Source: Akkermansiaceae bacterium (GTDB lineage: Bacteria > Verrucomicrobiota > Verrucomicrobiia > Verrucomicrobiales > Akkermansiaceae). Taken from it: a DNA stretch of 64,000 nt. The DNA lies in assembly GCA_019634595.1 (NCBI GenBank), contig JAHCBC010000005.1:248001-312000 (forward strand). Reading direction: 5' to 3'. The number at the start of each line of letters is the position of its first letter. The stretch's first letter is position 1. This document shows, one piece after another, positions 35,053-43,548 of this stretch. A program made the position numbers and the translations under genes. The notes below the pieces were generated by a model. The model was not told the origin of the DNA. It ran no database searches and worked only from the letters and a program-made list of their open reading frames with translations.

Positions 35053-35585
35053 AACTCCGGCACCGTGCGATGAGGAAGGGGATGACCTTGGTCGAGCTGA
35101 CCCTCGCCATGGGCGTGGGGATGGCGATCGCCGCCATCGTCCTGCTGCTCGTGAACCAGCAGATCGCCTTTCTGAGGATCCTCGGAGCCCAGAGTTTCCT
35201 CAGCGAGGAAGCGCCGATGATCGGCCTTTACGTGGGGAAAATGGCGGGAAAGGCGGACCGCTTCCGGCTCCATGACAATATTTCCGATGCGCTGGCCGGA
35301 AGAAATCCCAGGCTGACGGCATCCCCGGTGATGCTGATGAACTTCCGCCAGCCGGATGGAACGATGCGGTCGGCCATCCTCGCCTTCGAGAAAAAGGATG
35401 GCAGGGACGAACTCAACTACTACCTGGTACCGGAATCCGCGAGCCCCACCCTTGGAACGCGGCAATGGTCCATCACCCGCAAGGCGGCGAATGTCTCGTT
35501 TTTTGTGACCGATGGCATCCTCCGCATGCAGCTCACGGGGCCGGGACAGGAGAGGCTCACTTACTCGGGAACCATGCAGCAATGA
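35049..35585 (+). CDS. Pseudopilin (PilW/GspJ-type; Verru_Chthon cassette C-like)
   Basis: 178 aa. Basic leader MKLRHRAMRKG, cleavage-site-like G-MTLVELTLAMGVGMAIAAIVLLLV with the +5 Glu, then a mixed globular domain. The size and the position after a PilV-like gene fit PilW/GspJ or the Verru_Chthon C family. ATGA overlaps at both ends imply tight translational coupling with the pilin before and the large protein after. No prepilin peptidase, secretion ATPase or platform protein is in the window, so assembly must use machinery encoded elsewhere. Confidence 0.82.
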   Translation: MKLRHRAMRKGMTLVELTLAMGVGMAIAAIVLLLVNQQIAFLRILGAQSFLSEEAPMIGLYVGKMAGKADRFRLHDNISDALAGRNPRLTASPVMLMNFRQPDGTMRSAILAFEKKDGRDELNYYLVPESASPTLGTRQWSITRKAANVSFFVTDGILRMQLTGPGQERLTYSGTMQQ

Positions 35586-37696
35586 AGACGAATCCGAAAC
35601 ACCGCCTCCCGGGGGGCTATGTCGCGTATGTGATGGTGATCTCCACCGCCGCGATCCTCACCTTCATGCTGATCTTCGCCTACAAGCGGGCGCTGCTCTC
35701 ACAGTCCGTCCAGTCGGACATCCAGCTCAGGATGGACTATGGCGAGAAGGAAGATGTCATCCTGCGTTCCATCGTGGCGATCACGCCGAACCGGGCGATG
35801 AGGGCGATGCAGAATGGATCCGCCGCATCGGGCGCGGCGAGGGATTCCCTGCGGTGGCAGAACATTTTCGCGGACGCCGTCATCCAGGCGAACGCAGGCA
35901 CCTCCATCACCACGGACGGGAAGAAGAACATCGGCCAGACGAACAGCGTTTCGTCGAACGCCGGAGATGGGGCGTTGGGCACCACCAACCTGATGTTCGG
36001 CAACGTTCATGGAGCGGCCAGCACCGTGTATGTGACGCCAGGAATCAACCGCACCGCTTCCACCGGCTTTCCGGAGGCGCTCGTCTCCACCGACGGCACG
36101 GTGAACACCAATGACCTGGTCTATCCCATCATCGCCAACAACAAGAACTACAGCGGCCTGGCGGCGAAGCAGTACAAGACCCTGCAATACCCTGCGATCA
36201 ATTTCGGATACGCGAAGCCCGGCGAGAACTTCCTGGCGAAGAGGAACTGGTGGGGGTTCTCGATGGATCTGGCGGACCATGACGATGGGTTGACCTCCGC
36301 CGCCCTGTCCCGCAGGCAGTTCGTGCTCTCCATCTACGAGGTGCCGTCCCAACTGGCGATCTCCGCCTCCTCCTTCGTCAATCTGGGGAAATACAAGGAC
36401 GGGGTGGACTGGAACAACATCGACATCTCGGGGAATGTCTTTGCGGACAGTGCGGTCGTGGAAGCCGGCGTCACACTGCCCGGCCTTTCCACACGGAGCG
36501 GTCTGACACTCAGCCGGAATGCGACGGTCGGTGGGCAGAAGTTCGACGGAAATCCTTTCCAGCCGGGAGTTCGCGAACAGTTCGAGGTGGCCAACGGCGG
36601 GTATTTCCCGATTTCCATGCCCTCGGAAAGCGGACGCGCGGCGTTCATCCCCATCAACCGTGGGGAGGATTTCTTCGACCGCCATTCGGTGACAAACGAT
36701 GACGAGACCAATACCCTCTCCACCACCCGATGGAACGAATACAGTTCCGGGGCGAAGCAGTGCGCCATGCGTCTGGATGTCACGAAGGTGACCGCCGGGA
36801 CCTCCCCGTCACCGACGGAATTCAGGTTCGAGTACTACAAGGGAGGCTCACGGCGCTCCGATCTCTTTCCTCCGATCCAGGGGAATGCCACCTCACTCCC
36901 CATCGGTTTCGTCAAGGTGGCCAACCGGAATGAGACCTACACCTTCACCGAGCCCGTGGATGTGGCCTACGGCACCACTTCAAAGCTCTATTTCAAATCG
37001 GGTGTCTCCGGTGCCATCACTTTCAGTGATGCCGCCTTCGGATGGTCGGGCAGCGGGACCCGCGTGGGCTACTACCGCCCCCGTGTGCCATTCACCACGG
37101 CGGTGGGACCGCAGGGACGGATTTGTGTCTCCGTCTTCCCGGAGCGATTCCCGAAATTCCTCGCGGCGATCGGTGGGGACAACGTGACGGTGAACCATTC
37201 CCTGGTGGTCAATTCGGACTACCGTTCGAATGTTCTGGTGAAGAAACCTTCGTTCCCTGCCGCGAGCGGGGATTTCGGCCTCATCCTCAATGAATGCGCG
37301 AATCTTTCGTCATTCACGAAGGGTTTCTCCCTGGTGACGAACTACCGGCTCTACATCGGCAGTGATTTCAACACCGTCAGCATCGCGGCTCCCGCGGCTT
37401 ACAGCGGGACGCTCCCATATTATCCGCCATGTTCCCTGTTCGCTCCGGAGAAGCGGTTCGGCGCGGATTCCTCCCCCTACAGCGTGGGGGTCACCGGGCA
37501 GATCGGGTCGCTGGCTGCCAAGGACGGCGATACTCCCGCAAGGCCGCTGGATTCACGTGGCATCAACGACGGTCTGCTCAACCCGGCGAACACCACCATG
37601 AACTTGCGTCCGCTCATCGACCCGGCGGATCTCCCGCCGGTGACCATGATGAACTGGCTGGTGGTGATCGAGGAACGCCGCAGGGAGTTCTGGTGA
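35582..37696 (+). CDS. Large membrane-anchored pseudopilus protein (Verru_Chthon cassette A-like)
   Basis: 704 aa from ATG 35582. A short basic N-terminus is followed by a single hydrophobic helix (YVAYVMVISTAAILTFMLIFAY), then ALLSQSVQSDIQ, a pattern like PilX/GspK minor pilins but lacking the +5 Glu. The rest is a very large extracytoplasmic region rich in Asn, Gly, Ser and Thr, with RRQFVLSIYEVPSQLAISA and a C-terminal MMNWLVVIEERR that I associate with the Verrucomicrobia-specific Verru_Chthon A family. That assignment is from memory of the family, not a search. Last gene of the coupled set. Confidence 0.8.
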   Translation: MKTNPKHRLPGGYVAYVMVISTAAILTFMLIFAYKRALLSQSVQSDIQLRMDYGEKEDVILRSIVAITPNRAMRAMQNGSAASGAARDSLRWQNIFADAVIQANAGTSITTDGKKNIGQTNSVSSNAGDGALGTTNLMFGNVHGAASTVYVTPGINRTASTGFPEALVSTDGTVNTNDLVYPIIANNKNYSGLAAKQYKTLQYPAINFGYAKPGENFLAKRNWWGFSMDLADHDDGLTSAALSRRQFVLSIYEVPSQLAISASSFVNLGKYKDGVDWNNIDISGNVFADSAVVEAGVTLPGLSTRSGLTLSRNATVGGQKFDGNPFQPGVREQFEVANGGYFPISMPSESGRAAFIPINRGEDFFDRHSVTNDDETNTLSTTRWNEYSSGAKQCAMRLDVTKVTAGTSPSPTEFRFEYYKGGSRRSDLFPPIQGNATSLPIGFVKVANRNETYTFTEPVDVAYGTTSKLYFKSGVSGAITFSDAAFGWSGSGTRVGYYRPRVPFTTAVGPQGRICVSVFPERFPKFLAAIGGDNVTVNHSLVVNSDYRSNVLVKKPSFPAASGDFGLILNECANLSSFTKGFSLVTNYRLYIGSDFNTVSIAAPAAYSGTLPYYPPCSLFAPEKRFGADSSPYSVGVTGQIGSLAAKDGDTPARPLDSRGINDGLLNPANTTMNLRPLIDPADLPPVTMMNWLVVIEERRREFW

Positions 37697-37699
37697 TCT

Positions 37700-38410
37700 T
37701 CAGCCGGCGTGGAGGATGCGCCCGCAGTTTTCGCAGGTGGCGCGTTCCGAGGCTGCCTGCACCTTCACCACGGTGGAGGCGATGAGTTTCATCTGGCAGC
37801 CGCCGCACCGGCCGCCGTCCAACATGGGGGCGACGGCGAGGCCATCCTTCGTTTTCATCAGCCTCTCGTAGTAGGCGAGCAGGGAACCTTCGATGTCGGC
37901 GGCCAGCGGCGCCCGTTCCTCCCGGACTTCATCACGGGTGGCGGTTAGGCGTTCCTTGCGTTCACGGATGCCTTTCAAATCCTCATCGATCAGGCCCTGG
38001 GTGTGCTTCCTCGCGGTTTCGGCATCCGTGAGGACTTTCCGCAGCCGGTCCACCTCCTCCATCAGTTCCAGCTCCTGGGTTTCGAGTTCATCAACCTCCT
38101 TCTCATACCGGGTGACCTCGTGGCCGAGCGCCTGGAACTCCTCGTTCTTGCGCGTTTCGAACTGCTGGTTCTTGAGGCGGAGGATGCTGGTCCGGCGGGT
38201 ATTGGCATCCAGCTCGACCTTTTTCACCTTCAGCTCGGCTTCGCGGAGGGCATCGTGGGCTTTCGTGACCGCGGCTTGGTCGGCGGCGAGCTTCGCGTTC
38301 GCCCGGGCCTCGTCCTGGGGGAGTTTGTCCAGGTCTTTGGCGAGCGCCAGCAGGCGGCGGTCACGGTCCTGGAGAATCAACAACGAGCGCACTTCATCAA
38401 GCATGCCCAT
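37700..38410 (-). CDS. Coiled-coil zinc-ribbon protein (COG1579 / CdsZ-like)
   Basis: 236 aa. Residues 1-180 are a long coiled coil, and the C-terminus is a C4 zinc ribbon (GGRCGGCQMKL and RATCENCGRIL, two CxxC pairs). Matches the COG1579 family, which includes chlamydial CT398/CdsZ, a protein reported to contact type III secretion and sigma-54 components. In Verrucomicrobia the role is not fixed. Its stop is 4 bp from the pseudopilin cassette stop, converging. Confidence 0.88.
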   Translation of the reverse strand: MGMLDEVRSLLILQDRDRRLLALAKDLDKLPQDEARANAKLAADQAAVTKAHDALREAELKVKKVELDANTRRTSILRLKNQQFETRKNEEFQALGHEVTRYEKEVDELETQELELMEEVDRLRKVLTDAETARKHTQGLIDEDLKGIRERKERLTATRDEVREERAPLAADIEGSLLAYYERLMKTKDGLAVAPMLDGGRCGGCQMKLIASTVVKVQAASERATCENCGRILHAG

Positions 38411-38452
38411 GGGTAGCCGCCCGCCGGGCGAGGGGCAAGCCCCGTTCGTGGC

Positions 38453-39334
38453 TCAAGCCACCGGGGTTCTCCGCGCACGCATGGCATCCCACGCGTAGAT
38501 GAGGACGGCGGCCCAGATCAGCGCGAAGGAGGCCAGGCGCAGGCTTCCCATCTCCTCCTGATAGAGCAGCCAGCCGATGAGGAACTGGATCGTCGGCCCG
38601 ATGAACTGGAGGATGCCCAGCGTGGTCAGGCTGATCTTCCGCGCCGCGTAGCCGAAGCACAGCAGCGGTGCGGCGGTGGCCACCCCGGTGGCGGCCACCA
38701 GCAGGAACTGGGACGGGGAGGTGCCAAAGGCATCCGCAGGGGTGGAGGAATGGAGGATGAGCCATCCCAGGGCCAGCGGTGCCAGCAAAACTGTCTCCGC
38801 GGTGAGTCCTGCCAGCGAGCCGAGAGGGGTGCGCTTGCGGATGACGGCGTAGAGGGAGAACGTCACCGCCAGCGTCACCGCGATCCATGGGAACCTGCCG
38901 ATGGCCTGCACCTGCAGCAGGACGCCGCAGAAAGCGATGGCGATGGCGGCGAGCTGCCCCCGGTTGTGCCTTTCCCCGAACCAGAGCGCGCCGAACAGCA
39001 TGTTGAAGAACGGATTCAGATAGTAGCCCAGCGCGCCCTCGATGATGTGGTCGTTCAGCGTGGCCCAGATGTAGAGCAGCCAGTTGGAGGACAGCATGAC
39101 TCCGGACAGCAGGTGCCAGAAAACGGCGCGTGGGGATCTCAGTCCGGCGGAGAGCGAGCCGGTCTCCCGCCGCAGGCGGAGAATCAGCAGGAGGATCACC
39201 AGCGACCAGAGCGTCCGCTGGGCGACGATCGAGATGGGAGGCAGGAAATGCAGCAGCTTCCAGAACACCGGAAGCACACCCCAGAGAAAGAAGGCGGCGA
39301 TGGCGGCCAGGACTCCGGAGCGGGATGGGTTCAC
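38453..39334 (-). CDS. rarD: RarD-type EamA transporter
   Basis: 293-aa, about ten-helix permease of the drug/metabolite transporter superfamily. RarD-like blocks: AAFFLWGVLPVFWKLL at the start, IVAQRTLWSL, NDHIIEGALGYYLNPFFNMLFG and LTTLGILQFIGPTIQFLIG. The GTG at 39334 is chosen; the frame stays open upstream only through the inverted-repeat element, which is unlikely to code. Substrate unknown (RarD relates to chloramphenicol sensitivity in some bacteria). It is followed on the same strand by the CdsZ-like gene (42 bp). Confidence 0.85.
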   Translation of the reverse strand: MNPSRSGVLAAIAAFFLWGVLPVFWKLLHFLPPISIVAQRTLWSLVILLLILRLRRETGSLSAGLRSPRAVFWHLLSGVMLSSNWLLYIWATLNDHIIEGALGYYLNPFFNMLFGALWFGERHNRGQLAAIAIAFCGVLLQVQAIGRFPWIAVTLAVTFSLYAVIRKRTPLGSLAGLTAETVLLAPLALGWLILHSSTPADAFGTSPSQFLLVAATGVATAAPLLCFGYAARKISLTTLGILQFIGPTIQFLIGWLLYQEEMGSLRLASFALIWAAVLIYAWDAMRARRTPVA

Positions 39335-39431
39335 TTCCGCGGAATCTGGCGGCGGCCGGTGCGGAATCCAAGAGGGAATGTGTCCAGGTGGGGAAGGGTG
39401 GTACAGTAGCAAATGGTAGGGCTGGCCTGGA

Positions 39432-39502
39432 CTGGGACCGCGGAATTCATTCCGCCCCGTAGAATCCAGCGAAACCAAGCGGAATGAATTCCGCGGTCCC
39501 AG
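39432..39502. repeat. Perfect 24-bp inverted repeat element A
   Basis: Arms 39432-39455 and 39479-39502 are perfectly complementary over 24 bp, around a 23-nt loop. Each arm is itself partly palindromic (core GGAATTCATTCC). The loop shares CCCG.AGAATCC and GCGAAACCAA with element B at 40103-40173, although the stems differ. Lies between rarD and the deaminase gene. Confidence 0.8.
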
Positions 39503-39610
39503 CCCGGAAGTATCGGCGCGCCCGGCGGTCGCGGCCTACCGTATTCCAAAGGCCGCCACGCCCCAAGGGTTGCGCTTGGCAACGTCCGGACGGACGGCCA
39601 ATGTCCACCC

Positions 39611-40042
39611 ATGTCTTCCGAGCGTCTTTCGATCCCCCGTTACGCGATGGCGCTGGCGCATGTCGCCAGCCTTCGGTCGGAGGATCCGTACCGGAAAGTG
39701 GGGGCCGCGGCGCTTGATTTCGACAACCGGGTGATCGGAACGGCCTACAACGGCCTGGCTCCGGGGTTCATCGCTCCGGACGGATTCTGGGCGGACCGCG
39801 ATGCCCGGCAGAAATTCATGCTCCATGCGGAGATCAACCTCTGCAGCCTGTTCAAGCGGGGGGAGGTGAAGCTGGTGGCCACCACCACCATGCCCTGCAC
39901 CGCCTGCATGCAGACCCTGTGTTCCTATGGAATCAAGGAGATCTATTATCACGAAACCTACCACGTCTCCGATGCTCCGGAAATCGCGCGGATCTACGGG
40001 GTGAAGCTGGAACAGATCACGGACTACCCGATGGTGAAATGA
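39611..40042 (+). CDS. dCMP/cytidine deaminase family protein
   Basis: 143 aa with the zinc-dependent deaminase signature: HAE (with the proton-shuttle Glu) in FMLHAEINLC and the ligand pair PCTAC in TTTMPCTACMQTL. The N-terminal SLRSEDPYRKVGAAALDFDNRVIG fits the deoxycytidylate deaminase group (relatives of ComEB). Substrate dCMP is therefore most likely but not certain. Monocistronic, flanked on both sides by hairpin elements of the same repeat family. Confidence 0.85.
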   Translation: MSSERLSIPRYAMALAHVASLRSEDPYRKVGAAALDFDNRVIGTAYNGLAPGFIAPDGFWADRDARQKFMLHAEINLCSLFKRGEVKLVATTTMPCTACMQTLCSYGIKEIYYHETYHVSDAPEIARIYGVKLEQITDYPMVK

Positions 40043-40102
40043 ATCCCGGCCACAAATCCGCGTCCACCCGGCGCATCATCACGGCTACGGAATAGACTCA
40101 TT

Positions 40103-40173
40103 GGAGCGCGGACTTCAGTCCGCCCCGGAGAATCCGGACTTTGCGAAACCAAGCGGACTGAAGTCCGCGCTCC
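40103..40173. repeat. Perfect 21-bp inverted repeat element B
   Basis: Arms 40103-40123 and 40153-40173 are perfectly complementary (21 bp) with a 29-nt loop. Core of the arm is GGACTTCAGTCC, where element A has GGAATTCATTCC. Loop ends match element A. Both lie within 700 bp, flanking the deaminase gene. Confidence 0.8.
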
Positions 40174-40222
40174 GTTCCGGGAGTGATGACAAGCGGCCCG
40201 GCCGGTTGGCGTCGGAGTTTCC

Positions 40223-41776
40223 TCAGAGCTGGAAGGTATCCTCCGCAGGCGTCTTGCCGATGGAGATCTGGACCTCGCCGTTGGCTGCCAGGTGGGTGAG
40301 GCAGTGATAGACGTCCTCCGGATCCGCATCGACTTCCTGAGCGATCGCATCCGCCGTCTTCGCATCCGCGATCAGGCGGCTGCGGACGCGGTTGAGGAGA
40401 TCGAGGAAGATGCCGGCGGCTTTCTTGCCCGCCTCGACGCCCGGCTGGTGATAGGCGTTGATGTTGACCAGGGAGGCGTAGAAGGAAACCGCGCGCTCGA
40501 ACAGGGCGATGAGCAGGCCAAGGTAGAACGGGGTGACTTCCGGGATGGAGATGGTGATGGATTTCCGGCCGGACTCATGGAGCGCCTTCCGCGTGCCGCG
40601 GAGGAAGCCCTGGAGGTAGTCCGCGCTGGTGGTGCCCGGGTCCACCTCGATGCTGGAACCGTTCCGGCCCTTGCGCACCTCGATGAACACGGCGAAGAAG
40701 TTGTTCACGCCGTCCCGGAGCTGCTGCACGTAGGCGTGCTGGTCCGTGGAACCCTTGTTGCCATAGACGGCGATACCCTGGTTGACCACGTTTCCATCCA
40801 GATCGTGTTCCTTGCCGAGCGACTCCATGACGAGTTGCTGGAGATACTTCGAAAAGAGGACCAGCGAGTCCTTGTAAGGCAGGACGACCATGTCCTTCTC
40901 ACCCTTGCCATTGCCCGCGTGGTGCCAGGCGAGGGCGAGGCGGAGCGCGGCGTTCGTGGCGGCGTCCGGCTTGCGCGTCTCCGCATCCATGGCGGCCGCA
41001 CCGGCCAGGAGGGCGTCGATGTCGATGCCCTGGAGGGCGGCGGGGACGAGGCCCACCGTGGAAAGCACGGAGGTGCGGCCACCGACCCAGTCCTCCATCG
41101 GGAAGCGGGCCAGGAAACCGTTCTCGGTGGCGTATTTGTCGAGCTTTGAGCCGGAGCCGGTGATGGCGACGGTGTGTTTGCCGAAGTCGAGCGAGGCGGC
41201 GTCGTAGGCGGCCTTTGCCTCCAGCATGCCGTTGCGTGTCTCAGGGGTACCGCCGGATTTGGAAATGACCAGCACCAGGGTCTTGTTGAGGCCGCGCTTG
41301 CGGAGCTTGGCGATGACGTTGTCGATGCCCTGCGGATCGGTGTTGTCGAAGAAATGGAGGGGCAGGCGGGAGAACTGTCCGAGCGCATCCGCGACGAGCT
41401 GCGGACCCAGAGCGGAACCACCGATGCCGATGAGCAGGATCTGTTCGAAGACGCCGCCGGAAGGTGGTGCCACGGCACCGGTGTGGACGTTCTCCGCGAA
41501 GGTCTTCAGGGCGGCGAGCGGTCCGGTGATTTCCGCGCGGAGTTCAGCCGTCGGGGCCAGGGCGGGGGTGCGCAGCCAGTAGTGGCCGACCATGCGCTGC
41601 TCATCCGGATTGGCGATGGCACCGCCCTCCAACTCCCGCATGTCCGTGAATGCTTTCGTGATGTTGCCTTCCAGCGAGGCGTCATGGCCCGCCGGGATAT
41701 CCATCAGGGACAGGTCGAGGGAAAAGGCCAGCTTGGGGTATCGGACGATGCTTTGGTTGTAGGATTGCCAGGACAT
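40223..41776 (-). CDS. pgi: Glucose-6-phosphate isomerase with C-terminal extension
   Basis: Interconverts glucose 6-phosphate and fructose 6-phosphate. 517 aa from the ATG at 41776 (MSWQSYNQSIVRYP). Active-site blocks: LLIGIGGSALGPQLVADAL, FFDNTDPQGID, LVLVISKSGGTPETRNGM, GGRTSVLSTVGLVPAAL, GKEHDLDGNVVNQGIAVYGNKGSTDQHAYVQQL. The last 60 or so residues (LIADAKTADAIAQEVDADPEDVYHCLTHLAANGEVQI) read like a winged-helix unit, an uncommon addition to Pgi. It lies 22 bp beyond apt on the same strand. Confidence 0.94.
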   Translation of the reverse strand: MSWQSYNQSIVRYPKLAFSLDLSLMDIPAGHDASLEGNITKAFTDMRELEGGAIANPDEQRMVGHYWLRTPALAPTAELRAEITGPLAALKTFAENVHTGAVAPPSGGVFEQILLIGIGGSALGPQLVADALGQFSRLPLHFFDNTDPQGIDNVIAKLRKRGLNKTLVLVISKSGGTPETRNGMLEAKAAYDAASLDFGKHTVAITGSGSKLDKYATENGFLARFPMEDWVGGRTSVLSTVGLVPAALQGIDIDALLAGAAAMDAETRKPDAATNAALRLALAWHHAGNGKGEKDMVVLPYKDSLVLFSKYLQQLVMESLGKEHDLDGNVVNQGIAVYGNKGSTDQHAYVQQLRDGVNNFFAVFIEVRKGRNGSSIEVDPGTTSADYLQGFLRGTRKALHESGRKSITISIPEVTPFYLGLLIALFERAVSFYASLVNINAYHQPGVEAGKKAAGIFLDLLNRVRSRLIADAKTADAIAQEVDADPEDVYHCLTHLAANGEVQISIGKTPAEDTFQL

Positions 41777-41798
41777 GGTGTGCGGACGTTTTGTGAAA

Positions 41799-42323
41799 TC
41801 AGTAGGTGAGAAGGGCGTGGACGGGGTGGCCGGCGAGCTTTCCGCGCCCTTCCAGAAAGGCCAGTTCGATGACGAAGGAGATGCTGATGATGCGGGCTTC
41901 CAGCGTTCCGAGCAACCCGGCCGCGGCCGCGGCGGTGCCTCCGGTGGCCAGCAGATCATCGATGAGGAGAACATTCTCGCCAGGGGAGATGGCGTCCTGA
42001 TGGAGTTCGATGACGGATTCCCCGTACTCCAGCGCATAGGCGGCCTGGTGGGTCCTCCACGGCAGTTTGCCCTTTTTCCGGATGGGGACGAATCCGGCTT
42101 CCAGCCGGTCCGCGACCGCGGCACCGAAGATGAAACCGCGCGCGTCGATCCCGGCCACCTTGTCCACCTTCGCCCCGCCTGCGGTTTCGCACAGCAGGTC
42201 GATCGTGCGGCGGAACAGCCGTCCGTCCGCCAGGATGGGGGTGATGTCCTTGAAGATGATGCCCTCCTTGGGGAAGTCGATCACGTCGCGGATGGCTGCG
42301 TGAAGCTCTGCGGATGCGGACAT
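41799..42323 (-). CDS. apt: Adenine phosphoribosyltransferase
   Basis: Purine salvage: adenine plus PRPP to AMP. 174 aa from the ATG at 42323 (MSASAELHAAIRDVIDFPKEGIIFKDITP). The PRPP-binding loop ENVLLIDDLLATGGTAAAA and the base-binding GIDARGFIFGAAVADRL are intact. Transcribed with pgi downstream by position. Confidence 0.95.
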   Translation of the reverse strand: MSASAELHAAIRDVIDFPKEGIIFKDITPILADGRLFRRTIDLLCETAGGAKVDKVAGIDARGFIFGAAVADRLEAGFVPIRKKGKLPWRTHQAAYALEYGESVIELHQDAISPGENVLLIDDLLATGGTAAAAAGLLGTLEARIISISFVIELAFLEGRGKLAGHPVHALLTY

Positions 42324-42447
42324 GCGGGGAGAGTCCAGATTTAGGCCCCAGGAATCAAGTGAAGAGGGCGAAATGCGATGAAACTGTCTCATGCCGTCCA
42401 TGGATGCCATCATCAGCGGGAAGCTCCGCGTGGGGGAGCTGGGAGCG

Positions 42448-42465
42448 CCGGTCTTCAGACCGGCA
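42448..42465. repeat. Short palindromic hairpin, half-element of the A/B repeat family
   Basis: 8-bp perfect stem with a 2-nt centre (18 nt in all), preceded by GGAGC as in the arm of element B (GGAGCGC...CTTCAG...). Sits in the non-coding gap between apt and nadA (42324-42558), where nothing else is recognised. Probably a single-arm member of the same dispersed family. Confidence 0.5.
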
Positions 42466-42558
42466 TCTTTTCCGTAGGGAAGCCCATGAAAAACCGGAGC
42501 GGACCTGTCAGTTGTCGTCCGCCCCGCCGAATCTCTCACGAGATTCGTTACGTCGCGC

Positions 42559-43494
42559 TCACTTCGACTGCTCCAACATCCGCAGCAGCGGAGCCTCCGC
42601 CCGCTTGCGGATGTCCTCGGGCATTTCCACCCGGGGCTCCAGCTTGTCGAGGCAGTCGCGGAGCTTTTCGAGGGTATTCATCTTCATGTAGCGGCAGTCC
42701 GCGCAGGCGCAGCGGTCCGTCGGTCCGGCGATGAGGTTCTTGTCAGGAGCTTCCTTGCGCAGGCGGTGGAGCATGCCGCTCTCCGTCACGACGATGATGT
42801 TTTTCACCGGTGCGTTCTTGACGTAGGTGACCATCTTTTCGGTGGAACAAACCTCGTCCGCCAGCAGGCGCACGGCTTGCGTGCACTCCGGGTGGGCGAC
42901 CACCAGCGCGTCCGGGTACTCCGCCTTGATGCGGTTGATGGAGTCCCGCGTGAATTCGACGTGGACGTAGCAGTTGCCTTTCCAGAGATCCATCTTCCGG
43001 CCGGTCTGCTCCATGACCCAGGCACCGAGGTTCTCATCCGGGACGAAAAGGATGGGACGATCCGGCGGAGCCTGGTTGACGATCTTCAGCGCGTTTCCGG
43101 AGGTGCAGATCACGTCGCAGAGCGCCTTCACCGCGCCGGAGCAGTTGATGTAGGCGATGACGTAGTAGTTCTTTTCCGCGTTCGCCTTGAGGAATGCCTC
43201 AAGCTGCGGGGCGGGGCAGGACTGTTCCAGCGAGCAGCCGGCATCCTTGTCGGGAAGGACGACGATCTTTCCGGGGTTCACGATCTTGGCGGTTTCCGCC
43301 ATGAAATGCACGCCGCAGAAGACGATGACATCCGCATCCGTCGCCTTCGCGTGATAGGCGAGGCCGAGGGAATCCCCCACGTAGTCCCCCAGGTCCTGGA
43401 TGTCTCCGGACTGGTAGTTGTGGACGAGGATGACGGCGTTCCGGGCTTTCTTGAGGGCCAGGATTTCCTCCTTCAGGTCGAGGGCGGCGGGCAT
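42559..43494 (-). CDS. nadA: Quinolinate synthase
   Basis: [4Fe-4S] enzyme making quinolinate for NAD synthesis, 311 aa. Seen: VILVHNYQSGDIQDLGDYVGDSLGL, FCGVHFMAETAKIVNP, AYINCSGAVKALCDVICTSGN with the first cluster Cys region, AHPECTQAV (second Cys) and CACADCRYMKMNTLEKLRDCL (third). The product of the three-Cys arrangement is typical. No nadB or nadC is adjacent. Confidence 0.95.
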   Translation of the reverse strand: MPAALDLKEEILALKKARNAVILVHNYQSGDIQDLGDYVGDSLGLAYHAKATDADVIVFCGVHFMAETAKIVNPGKIVVLPDKDAGCSLEQSCPAPQLEAFLKANAEKNYYVIAYINCSGAVKALCDVICTSGNALKIVNQAPPDRPILFVPDENLGAWVMEQTGRKMDLWKGNCYVHVEFTRDSINRIKAEYPDALVVAHPECTQAVRLLADEVCSTEKMVTYVKNAPVKNIIVVTESGMLHRLRKEAPDKNLIAGPTDRCACADCRYMKMNTLEKLRDCLDKLEPRVEMPEDIRKRAEAPLLRMLEQSK

Positions 43495-43548
43495 GCGGGG
43501 ATTGTAAGCGAGATTTGGGGGAATGAAACCAGCGGCAATATGCGGTTG

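Noticed and set aside
41791..41797. Rex site upstream of pgi
   Set aside because: Half-site only; the following bases are not palindromic.
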